Assembly (NCBI RefSeq): GCF_022288725.1
Contig: NZ_JAKNTA010000002.1
Location: 344,337-408,336, forward strand
Source: Kitasatospora sp. A2-31
Lineage (GTDB): Bacteria > Actinomycetota > Actinomycetes > Streptomycetales > Streptomycetaceae
Length of the DNA: 64,000 nucleotides
Reading direction: 5' to 3'
Under the pieces are notes generated by a model. That model was given only the letters and a program-made list of their open reading frames with translations. It was not told where the DNA came from and did no database searches. A program made the translations under genes and the position numbers. Positions 42,097-49,682 of the stretch are shown piece by piece. Numbering within the stretch: the stretch's first letter is position 1; every line of letters starts with the position of its first letter.

Positions 42097-45000
42097 ATGC
42101 CTGAGCCGATGCCCCACCACACCCCGGAAGCCGCGCCGGACGCGGCCGTTCCCGCAACGCCCGCCCAACAGGGCGTCTGGCTCACCGAGCGCCTGGGCGC
42201 CGCCCGCGCCGGCTACCACATGCCGCTGCGGATCTCCTTCGACCGCGTGGACGCCGCCGCCCTGACCGCGGCCTGCGTCGTCGTCGCCGACCGCCACCCG
42301 GCCCTGCGCGCCGCCCTCGTCGAGCAGGACGGCACGCTGCAACTCCGCCCGTCCGAAGCCGCGCTCACCGTCACCGTGGTCGACGCCACCGGCGTCGGGC
42401 CGGACGGCACGGACAGACTGCTGGCCGACGAGGCGGCCCGCCCGTTCGACCTGGCCGCCGGCCCGCTCGCGCGCTTCACGCTCCTCGACGGCGCCGACGG
42501 TCGCACCGACCTGCTGGTCGTCGCGCACCACGCCGTCTTCGACGGCGTCTCCAAGGACGTCCTGGTCGCCGACCTCGCCGCCGCCTACAACGCCCTCGTG
42601 GCGGAGGCGGACCTCCCCGTCCCGGCCCTGCCCGGGGGGCCGGTCGCGCCTCCCCACCACGCCGTGCCCGCGCCCGACGCGGCCCTGGTCCGCGGGGCAG
42701 CCGACCGGTTCGGCCCGCGTTGGTCGGACGCGGCCGAGGTGCTGCTGCCCGGCGTCCGGAGCGCCGGCGTCCGGAGCACCGGCGACCGCACCCCGCGCGG
42801 CGCCGGCCCCGGTGAGGCCGTCACCCGGACGCTCGACCCGGCCGCCCTCCGCACGGCTGCCGACTCCTGCGGCGTGACCGCCTTCGAGTTCCTGCTCTCG
42901 GCCGTGCACGCCTTGCTGCACCGGTACGGCAACACCGACACCCCGGTGGCCCTGGCCCTCTCCACCCGGACGCCCGAATCGGCACGTGCCATCGGCCTGT
43001 TCGTCAACGAGCTGCCGCACTTCGCGCCGCCCGTCGGCGAGCCGGCCCGGACCTTCGCCGAGTTCGCCGCGGCCGTCCGGGCCGACCTGCGCGAGCTGTA
43101 CCGGTTCCGCACCGTCCCGCTGAGCGCCGCGGTCGGCGGGCTCACCCCCCGACTCGGCCTCACCCCGGTCTCCTTCGGCTACCGGCGGCGCGCCCCCGAG
43201 CCGGTCTTCACCGGCACGGACGCCCGCGTCGACTGGATGGTGTTCAACGGCACCGCCCGCAACACCCTCCACCTCCAGGTGGTCGACGCCGAGGACGCGT
43301 GCCGCCTGAGCCTCCAGTACGACCCCGCCGTGCTCGCCCCCGAGGCTGCCCAGCGGATCGCCGGGCACCTCGAAACCCTGCTCGGTGCCGCGATCGCCGC
43401 CCCGGGCACCGCCGTCGACCGGTTGCCGCTGCTCGACGAGGCGGAGCTGCGGCTGGTGATCGAGGAGTGGAACGACACCGCCCGCCCGTACCCGGTCGAC
43501 CGCACGGTCCTCGACCTGTTCGACGCGCAGGCCGCGGCAGCCCCCGGAGCCGTCGCCGTCACCGCCGCCGACGCCACGCTCGACTACCGCGAACTGCGCG
43601 AGCGGTCCGTCGATCTGGCCGGCCGGCTGGCGGCTCTCGGGGTCGGCCCCGGCTCGCTGGTCGCGCTGCACCTGGAGCGCACCTCGCTGCTGCCGGTGGC
43701 CCTGCTCGCCGTGCTCCGCACCGGTGCCGGCTACGTGCCGCTCGACCCCGGCCATCCCGCCGACCGGCTCGCCTTCGTCCTCGCCGACTGCGGCGCCGCC
43801 CTGCTGCTCGCCGACGGGGAGTTGAACGCCGAGGTCGCGGCAGCCGCTCCGGCGGTGCTGCGGCTGGACCGGCCGGTCCGGTCGGACGCGACGGCGGGGG
43901 AGACCGGAGAGACCCCCTGGACTGCCGGGCCCTCCGGCACCTCCGCGAGCTCCGGGACCGCGGGGCCCTCCGGGCTCGCCGCACCCGGTCCGGACGACCG
44001 TGCCTACGTGCTGTACACCTCCGGTTCGACCGGACGGCCGAAGGGCGTGGCGGTCGGGCACCGGGCCCTGGTCAACCTGCTCACCTCCTTCGCCGACCGA
44101 CTGGGCTCCGGTCCGGCCGACGTCTGGCTCGGCCTGACCTCGCTCTCCTTCGACATCTCCGGCCTGGAGCTCTACCTACCGCTGATCACCGGCGGCCGGC
44201 TGGTCCTCGCGGGCGACGGGCTCGCCTCGGACGGCCCCGGCCTGAACGCACTGGTCCGGCGCGAGGGCGTCACCCACGTCCAGGCCACGCCGTCCGGTTG
44301 GCGGGTGATCCTGTCGGGCGCGGACGGGAACCCCGCCGGCCCGTCCGCCCCGGCCGGCCCGTCCGCCCCGGCCGGCCCGTCCGCCCCGGCCGGCCCGGGC
44401 GCCCGCGCCGGACTGGCGGCCGTCACCGGCCTGGTCGGCGGCGAGGCGCTGCCGCTCCCGCTCGCCCGCGAGCTGCGCGGGAGGATCGACCGGCTGTTCA
44501 ACGTCTACGGGCCCACCGAGACCACCGTCTGGTCGACCTGCGCGGAGGTCCCCGTCGAGCCGGTGGCGGTCGGCATCGGCCGGCCCATCGCCAACACCCG
44601 CGCCTACGTGCTCGACCACCACCGCCGGCCGCTGCCCGTCGGCGTCGTCGGTGAGCTGTACCTGGGCGGTGACGGCGTCGCCGAGGGCTACCTCGCGCGG
44701 CCCGAACTGACCGCCGAGCGCTTCGTCGAGGACCCTTACGGCCCGCCCGGCGCCCGCCTCTACCGGACCGGCGACCTCGCGGCCTGGACCGCCGAGGGCG
44801 AGCTGGACTTCCTCGGCCGGATCGACGATCAGGTGAAGATCCGCGGGCACCGGATCGAGCTCGGCGAGATCGAGGCCCGGCTGCTGGAACACCCGGCGGT
44901 CGCGGAGGCGGCCGTCGCCGTCGACCTGGACGCCGTGGGCGAGCCGCGCCTGGTCGGCTACCTGGTGGCCGCCTCTCCGGCCGGAGAGTCACCGGCCGGG

Positions 45001-45486
45001 GAGGTGCCGGCCGGGGAGGTGCCCACGTCGGCAGCGCTGCGCGAGCACCTGCGCCGCAGCCTGCCGGGCTTCATGGTGCCGCAGCTGTTCGTACCGCTGG
45101 CCGCGATGCCGCTGACGCCCAACGGCAAGCTGGACCGGCGCGCCCTGCCCCCGGCGGGCGTCGGGGAGGTGCCGGCGGGCGTGCCGGCGGACGTGCTGAC
45201 GGACGTGCTGACGGGGGCGCAGAGCGACGGGGCTGCCGGGAGCGAGCCGTCGGCTCCCGCCGATCCGGTGGTGGCCGAGCTGGCCGCGATCTGCTCCGAG
45301 GTGCTCGGCATCCCGGACATCGGCCCGGCCGAGGACCTGTTCGACCTCGGCGCCCACTCGCTGATGTTCATCCAGATCGGTGCCCGCATCCGCAAGTCCT
45401 TCGGTGTGGAGCTCGACCTCGACGTCTTCTTCGACACCCCGACCGCGGCCGAGATCGCCTTGACCGTGAAGGAGCTGCTGCCGTGA
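42097..45486 (+). CDS. Single-module NRPS, C-A(Gly)-T
   Basis: 1129 residues. Condensation domain about 20-440, with the active HHxxxDG motif (HHAVFDG, about 145-151). Adenylation domain about 460-1020: core VLYTSGSTGRPKGVAVG (A3), SFDISGLELYL (A4), FNVYGPTETTVW (A5), YRTGDLAAW (A7), and catalytic Lys in NGKLDRR near 1008. The ten specificity residues read by alignment to GrsA are D-I-L-Q-L-G-V-V-W-K, closest to the glycine code. The carrier domain has phosphopantetheine Ser1088 in DLGAHSLMF. There is no thioesterase or reductase. A PAGPSA repeat interrupts the A domain. An N-terminal C domain suggests acylation of glycine by an acyl chain. ATG 42097 (TTG 42091 alternative). Confidence 0.93.
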   Translation: MPEPMPHHTPEAAPDAAVPATPAQQGVWLTERLGAARAGYHMPLRISFDRVDAAALTAACVVVADRHPALRAALVEQDGTLQLRPSEAALTVTVVDATGVGPDGTDRLLADEAARPFDLAAGPLARFTLLDGADGRTDLLVVAHHAVFDGVSKDVLVADLAAAYNALVAEADLPVPALPGGPVAPPHHAVPAPDAALVRGAADRFGPRWSDAAEVLLPGVRSAGVRSTGDRTPRGAGPGEAVTRTLDPAALRTAADSCGVTAFEFLLSAVHALLHRYGNTDTPVALALSTRTPESARAIGLFVNELPHFAPPVGEPARTFAEFAAAVRADLRELYRFRTVPLSAAVGGLTPRLGLTPVSFGYRRRAPEPVFTGTDARVDWMVFNGTARNTLHLQVVDAEDACRLSLQYDPAVLAPEAAQRIAGHLETLLGAAIAAPGTAVDRLPLLDEAELRLVIEEWNDTARPYPVDRTVLDLFDAQAAAAPGAVAVTAADATLDYRELRERSVDLAGRLAALGVGPGSLVALHLERTSLLPVALLAVLRTGAGYVPLDPGHPADRLAFVLADCGAALLLADGELNAEVAAAAPAVLRLDRPVRSDATAGETGETPWTAGPSGTSASSGTAGPSGLAAPGPDDRAYVLYTSGSTGRPKGVAVGHRALVNLLTSFADRLGSGPADVWLGLTSLSFDISGLELYLPLITGGRLVLAGDGLASDGPGLNALVRREGVTHVQATPSGWRVILSGADGNPAGPSAPAGPSAPAGPSAPAGPGARAGLAAVTGLVGGEALPLPLARELRGRIDRLFNVYGPTETTVWSTCAEVPVEPVAVGIGRPIANTRAYVLDHHRRPLPVGVVGELYLGGDGVAEGYLARPELTAERFVEDPYGPPGARLYRTGDLAAWTAEGELDFLGRIDDQVKIRGHRIELGEIEARLLEHPAVAEAAVAVDLDAVGEPRLVGYLVAASPAGESPAGEVPAGEVPTSAALREHLRRSLPGFMVPQLFVPLAAMPLTPNGKLDRRALPPAGVGEVPAGVPADVLTDVLTGAQSDGAAGSEPSAPADPVVAELAAICSEVLGIPDIGPAEDLFDLGAHSLMFIQIGARIRKSFGVELDLDVFFDTPTAAEIALTVKELLP

Positions 45487-45761
45487 CCGCGAGCCCGGAC
45501 CACCGCCGGGACGGCCTGCTGGCCGCCCTCGCCGACATCGTCGCCGACGCCACCGACGGCGAACTGGCCGCCGCCGACCTGCTGGCCGCCGCGGCCACCC
45601 CGTTCGTCGCCCTCGGGATCGGTTCGCTCGCCCAACTCCGCCTCGTCGACGCGGTGGAGACCCGGTTCGAGGTCTTCCTCGATCTCGACGGCGACGGCGA
45701 CTTCCTACGCAGCCTCGCCACGCTCGCCGACCACCTGCTCGCCGACCACGGCGTGGCGTAG
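45483..45761 (+). CDS. Stand-alone acyl/peptidyl carrier protein
   Basis: 92 residues. The phosphopantetheine attachment Ser48 lies in VALGIGSLAQLRLVDAVE. Helix 1 is LLAALADIVADATD. Its GTG overlaps the NRPS stop by four bases (GTGA), indicating translational coupling, so it belongs to the same pathway. It could hold the acyl chain for the desaturase or receive the product of the ligase. The family is clear; its exact partner is inferred. Confidence 0.85.
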   Translation: MTASPDHRRDGLLAALADIVADATDGELAAADLLAAAATPFVALGIGSLAQLRLVDAVETRFEVFLDLDGDGDFLRSLATLADHLLADHGVA

Positions 45762-45863
45762 GGCGGCGTGGTGCAGGGCGGCGTGGCGTAGGGCTGGGGT
45801 GACCTAGCTAGAGCGGGACCGCCGCCTCGGTCTGAGCATCGCACCCCACGCGCCAACGCCCCT

Positions 45864-45889
45864 CCCCGGCCCGCCCGTGTGGGCCGGGG
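45864..45889. terminator. Bidirectional stem-loop between convergent cluster genes
   Basis: CCCCGGCCC at 45864-45872 pairs with GGGCCGGGG at 45881-45889 across GCCCGTGT. It separates the carrier protein gene from the convergent condensation-enzyme gene. Confidence 0.65.
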
Positions 45890-45911
45890 AACCGGCGTCT
45901 CCGCCGCGGGC

Positions 45912-47597
45912 TCAGCCCGCCGCGGCCGTCACCCGCTCCTCGACCGCGCGCAGGAAGGGCTCCACCTCGGCCGCCGGGAAGTACCGGGTGTCCACCAGCA
46001 GCGTGGCGATCGGCTCGCCCTCCCGGTGCGCGAGCCCGAAGAAGAACGTGCTGTCCTGACGCACCCACCGCGGCCGCCAGGAGAACCGCCCGGCCGGCAG
46101 TCCGCCCGGGGCCACGGGCCCGGCGGGAGCGGCCTCGCCGCCGGGGGAGCGGTCGGGCGGCCGGTGGTCGTTGAAGAACGCGTTCAGGTCCAGCGCGGTG
46201 CCACGCCGCTCCTCCTCCGCGGCCACCGCCTCGGCGAGCGCGCCGGGGTCGTAGTGGCCGTGCCGGGACGTCTGCAGCTGGGCGCGCCAGGCCTGCCGGG
46301 CGAGCTCGTCGAACGGGCCGGCCGTTCCCAGCACGACGAGCCCGTTCTGGGCGAAGGCACCGACGGCCGTGCGCTGCGCCTCGTTGACCCGGTTGCCCAG
46401 GATGACCTTCAGCGGCACGGACCCCGCACCCGTGCGCGCGCCCAGTTCCATCCCGACGGCCGCCAGCACGACGGCGCTGGGGGAGGTGCCGGTGCGCAGC
46501 GCGGCGACCCGGCCGGCGGCGTCCAGCCGGGGGCAGACGAGCTGCCCCTCCCACCACCGCTCGACCGCGCCGACGGCCGGCTCGGTCCGGTCCGCCGTCG
46601 TGACGACCACCCCGGGCCCCTCCGGCCCCACCGCCTCCGGCCCCTCCGGCCCCACCGCCTCCGGCCCCACCGCCTCCGGCCCCACCGCGCCGGGCCCCTC
46701 CGGCCCCACCGCCTCCGGCCCCACCGCGCCGGGCCCCTCCGGCCCCACCGCCTCCGGCCCCACCGCGCCCGGCCCCACCGCGCCGGGCCCCTCCGGCCCC
46801 ACCGCGCCGGGCCCCTCCGGCCCCACCGCCTCCGGCCACAACGAGCCCGGGATCTCCGCCAGTTGGCGCGTCCACAGGGCGACGGCCGCCGCACTCCGGG
46901 CAGCCGCCTGCGGGCCCGCCTCGTACGCGGCCTGCTCCCGCGGCTGCCGGCCCGGCACCGGCGGCGGGAGGGTGCCCGGGCGGCGGCGCTGCTGTGCGAG
47001 CAGCCGGCGCAGGTCGTCCCGGACCACCAGGGCGCCGGTGCCGTCGGCGGCGATGTGGGCCATCGTCAGCACTGCCCCGGCGACCAACCCGTCCACCAGC
47101 GCGGCGCTGACCCGCAGCGGCGGCGGGCCGCCCAGGCGTCCGCCCCGGTCCGGGCCGGTCGCCGACAGCTCGAAGCGGACGGCCCTGTCCCGGGCGGCGA
47201 CGCGCTGCAGAACGGCCGCCACGGGCTCGCCGGCCGGGGCCACGACCAGTCCCACGTCCAACGTGCCAGTGCCGCCGAGCAGTTGCTCCAGGCCGCCGTC
47301 GGGCGTCGTCCGGTACAGCGTGCGCAGTGACTCGTGCCGCTCCAGCAGTGCCCGTACGGCCGCGCCGAAGGCCGCCGGCTCGACGGGGTGCCGCAGCTCC
47401 ACGGGCAGGGCGATGTTGAAGTAGTGGTCGTCCGGCGCGTACCAGGAGATGGGCGCCCAGATCGTCCGCTGCCCCCACGTCGCCGGGCCCGCCGCGTGCG
47501 GGAGCCCTTCGAAGCGGACCTCCAGGCGCCCGCCGTCCACCAGCGGTACGCCGCCGTCGTGCCGGCGGCCGCCCTCGTGCTCGTTCCCGTCGTCCAC
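45912..47597 (-). CDS. Stand-alone condensation-domain protein with elastin-like repeat
   Basis: 561 residues with the NRPS condensation / acyltransferase fold. It has WGQRTIWAPISWYAPDDHYF at the start, the active-site motif MAHIAADGTG with His181 and Asp185 (second His and Asp of HHxxxDG kept), LKVILGNRVNEAQRTAVGAF in the latch region and the FNDHRPPDRSP segment. Between the two lobes lies a run of about 75 residues of Ala-Val-Gly-Pro-Glu-Gly-Pro repeats not present in normal C domains. GTG at 47597 follows GGGGGATCCAG. It could condense a carrier-bound product with a second nucleophile or release it as amide or ester, as the NRPS lacks a thioesterase. Confidence 0.8.
   Translation of the reverse strand: MDDGNEHEGGRRHDGGVPLVDGGRLEVRFEGLPHAAGPATWGQRTIWAPISWYAPDDHYFNIALPVELRHPVEPAAFGAAVRALLERHESLRTLYRTTPDGGLEQLLGGTGTLDVGLVVAPAGEPVAAVLQRVAARDRAVRFELSATGPDRGGRLGGPPPLRVSAALVDGLVAGAVLTMAHIAADGTGALVVRDDLRRLLAQQRRRPGTLPPPVPGRQPREQAAYEAGPQAAARSAAAVALWTRQLAEIPGSLWPEAVGPEGPGAVGPEGPGAVGPGAVGPEAVGPEGPGAVGPEAVGPEGPGAVGPEAVGPEAVGPEGPEAVGPEGPGVVVTTADRTEPAVGAVERWWEGQLVCPRLDAAGRVAALRTGTSPSAVVLAAVGMELGARTGAGSVPLKVILGNRVNEAQRTAVGAFAQNGLVVLGTAGPFDELARQAWRAQLQTSRHGHYDPGALAEAVAAEEERRGTALDLNAFFNDHRPPDRSPGGEAAPAGPVAPGGLPAGRFSWRPRWVRQDSTFFFGLAHREGEPIATLLVDTRYFPAAEVEPFLRAVEERVTAAAG
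46611..46839 (-). repeat. Elastin-like (AVGPEGPG) coding repeat
   Basis: A degenerate 9- and 15-bp DNA repeat of GGCCCCACCGCCTCC and CCGGCCCCTCC units. On the minus strand it encodes repeated GPEAVGPEGPGAVGP inside the condensation protein. Confidence 0.9.
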
Positions 47598-47759
47598 CTG
47601 GATCCCCCGGTTCGTCTCTGCCCACAATGGTTCAGACCAATACGTGGCACCGGATCCTAGGCCCCCGGGCCGGCGCGGGGCCAGGAGTGTCCGGACGTCG
47701 GCCGCCCCGGAGCCCGGGCCCGGCTGCAGCCGGCCGGGCGGGTCGGGGATCATGGGGGC

Positions 47760-48707
47760 GTGACGCGCATCCTGACCCGCAGTGACCTGGAGGCCGTGCT
47801 GGATCCGGCGGCCTGTCTGGCGGCCCTGGCGGAGGGCTTCCGCAGCGCCGACACGTGGTCGGCGTCCGGGCGGCGGGTCCGGGCGGACCTGCCGTTCCCC
47901 GGCACGGCCACCGCCCTGATCCCCGGACTGCTGCCCGGCGCGGACAGCTACACGGTGAAGGTGAACGCCAAGTTCCCCGGCGCCCGACCGGCGCTGCGCG
48001 GGGTGATCTGCCTGCACGACGGCCGCGACGGCGAGATCCTCGCGCTGCTGGACTCCGCGACCGTCACCGCCTGGCGCACCGGCCTGGCGGCGGCCCTGGG
48101 GACGCACGCACTCGCGGCGGCCGACCCGGAGGGGGAGGCGGTGCTGGGTGTGGTCGGCGCGGGCGCGCAGGCGGAGCTGATGGTGCGTGGGCTCCGCGGC
48201 CTGCGGACCTTCCGCGACCTCGTCGTGCACGACACCGATCCGGCCCGGAGCGCCGCCTTCGCCGCCCGGCACGGCGGGCGGACCGTCGGCTCCGCCGCGG
48301 AGGTCGCCGCGGCCGCGGACGTCCTGCTGCTGGCCACCTGGTCGCGGGAGCCCCTGCTGCACCTCGCCGACACCCGGCCCGGCCAGCACCTGACCTCGCT
48401 GGGAGCCGACGAGCCCGGCAAGCAGGAGCTCTCGGCGGACCTGCTCGCCGCTTCGCTGCTCGTGGTAGACGACCGGGGCCTGGCGGCCGCTGCCGGGGCG
48501 CTCGCGGCGGCCGGCCTGCCCGCCTCGGCCGCCGCGGCGACCCTGGGCGAGGTCCTCCGCGGTGAGCACCCGGGCCGCCCGGGCGGCGCGGCGCTGACCG
48601 TCTACGCCCCCGTCGGGCTGCCCTGGCAGGACCTCGCCCTCGCCCGCCTCGCCCACCGGCGGGCGGGGGGGCGCGGCATCGGGGCGCGGATCGACCTGCT
48701 CTCCTGA
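47760..48707 (+). CDS. Ornithine cyclodeaminase / mu-crystallin family enzyme
   Basis: 315 residues. NAD(P)-binding motif VLGVVGAGAQAELMVRGL, the substrate arginine in TAWRTGLAAALGTHALA and a KVNAKFPG segment that matches the family lysine are present. Later TSLGADEPGKQELSADLL is a family signature with its catalytic Asp. Enzymes of this fold act as ornithine cyclodeaminases (making proline), imine reductases or oxidative amino-acid enzymes. It is divergent from the condensation protein, 162 bases away, and probably makes or modifies an amino-acid precursor for the cluster. GTG at 47760 is the start. A terminator follows at 48714. Confidence 0.88.
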   Translation: MTRILTRSDLEAVLDPAACLAALAEGFRSADTWSASGRRVRADLPFPGTATALIPGLLPGADSYTVKVNAKFPGARPALRGVICLHDGRDGEILALLDSATVTAWRTGLAAALGTHALAAADPEGEAVLGVVGAGAQAELMVRGLRGLRTFRDLVVHDTDPARSAAFAARHGGRTVGSAAEVAAAADVLLLATWSREPLLHLADTRPGQHLTSLGADEPGKQELSADLLAASLLVVDDRGLAAAAGALAAAGLPASAAAATLGEVLRGEHPGRPGGAALTVYAPVGLPWQDLALARLAHRRAGGRGIGARIDLLS

Positions 48708-48713
48708 TCCGGC

Positions 48714-48750
48714 GCCTCCCCTCCCACCGCCGGACGGCGGGAGGGGAGGC
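48714..48750 (+). terminator. 12-bp stem-loop after the OCD-family gene
   Basis: GCCTCCCCTCCC at 48714-48725 pairs perfectly with 48739-48750. It begins 7 bases after the stop codon. Confidence 0.7.
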
Positions 48751-48820
48751 CCCCCGGAGGCGACCGGGGGCCGCCCCGCAGGGCAGGTCGCTCTGGAGGC
48801 CGCCCCGCGGGGCGGGCCGC

Positions 48821-48844
48821 CCCGGAGCCGGAGGCGGCTCCGGG
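48821..48844 (-). terminator. 10-bp stem-loop after the LPMO-fold gene
   Basis: CCCGGAGCCG at 48821-48830 pairs perfectly with CGGCTCCGGG at 48835-48844 with loop GAGG, just past the stop codon of the minus-strand gene. Confidence 0.7.
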
Positions 48845-48848
48845 CGGC

Positions 48849-49418
48849 TCAGACGTACCGGAGGTCGATGACCTCGTAGGCGGCGTTGCCCGTGTCGGCG
48901 GTCTCGCAGACGGCCAGGAGGACGTGGTGGCCGGCGTCGCGGACCGGCAGCTCCACCGCGTGCGTGACGGACCCCTCGGGGACGAGCTCCCGGGTGGCCA
49001 GCCAGTAGGGCTGCCGGGTGTTCTCGACCCGGTGCACCGGCTCCGGCTCGAACTGGTCCCGGCTGAGCGGGAGCGACGGGTCCCAGCCCGGGCGGGTGAG
49101 GAAGTAGTTCCACCGCCGGACGGCGCCCGACACGTCGTTCCACACCACGTCCAAGTGCTGCCCGGCGCGGACGTCGGTCTTCGGCCAGTCGCTCCCGGGC
49201 CGGTCGAGCAGGGCGGCCGAGGGGTCGCCCGTGCTGGCGATCGCCCCGTCGGCGGGCGGCGACTGGTTGATGACGTCGTCGGGCGCGACCGCGTCGCGCA
49301 GTCCACGCTCGGTCGCGGGGAAGAACTTGCCCGCCTTCAGAGCGCCCGAGCGGGCCGGGTCGAGGTGGCGGCCGGCCCGGGAGGGCGGCGTGGTGACCTG
49401 GGCGATGGCTACGGACAT
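48849..49418 (-). CDS. LPMO-fold (AA10-like) protein without signal peptide or histidine brace
   Basis: 189 residues resembling the chitin-binding / AA10 LPMO domain. The start MSVAIAQVTTPPSRA parallels the HGxVxxPxSR start of mature LPMOs, DVRAGQHLDVVWNDVSGA and WNYFLTRPGWDPSLPLSRDQ match the core sheet, and HHVLLAVCETADTGNAAYEV ends the fold. Canonical LPMOs need an N-terminal histidine exposed after signal-peptide cleavage. Here ATG 49418 has GAGGAG 7 bases upstream, no signal peptide precedes, and the histidine position is occupied by Ile. It is therefore probably cytosolic and copper-independent. It is divergent from the ligase gene. A binding role is possible but unproven. Confidence 0.75.
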   Translation of the reverse strand: MSVAIAQVTTPPSRAGRHLDPARSGALKAGKFFPATERGLRDAVAPDDVINQSPPADGAIASTGDPSAALLDRPGSDWPKTDVRAGQHLDVVWNDVSGAVRRWNYFLTRPGWDPSLPLSRDQFEPEPVHRVENTRQPYWLATRELVPEGSVTHAVELPVRDAGHHVLLAVCETADTGNAAYEVIDLRYV

Positions 49419-49682
49419 CCGGATCTCCTCGTCTCCTGGCACCCGGTCCGTGCCGGGTGCGCCGCCGGTCGGCTTTCCGCCGCCGCTCGTGGGGAAACGC
49501 TCCGTGAGCATGTTTGACCGAACGCGATCAAATCGGGTCCGGATCCGGCGGTACCCGCACGACGGGGTGGCCGGATCGCGGCCCGCCGTGACCGGATCGC
49601 CACCCGGGCCGCCCGGACGCCGTTCCGCCGTCCGCCTCCGCGCCCTGGTTCGAATGTCAGTGCGGCGCGACATGATGGGCTC

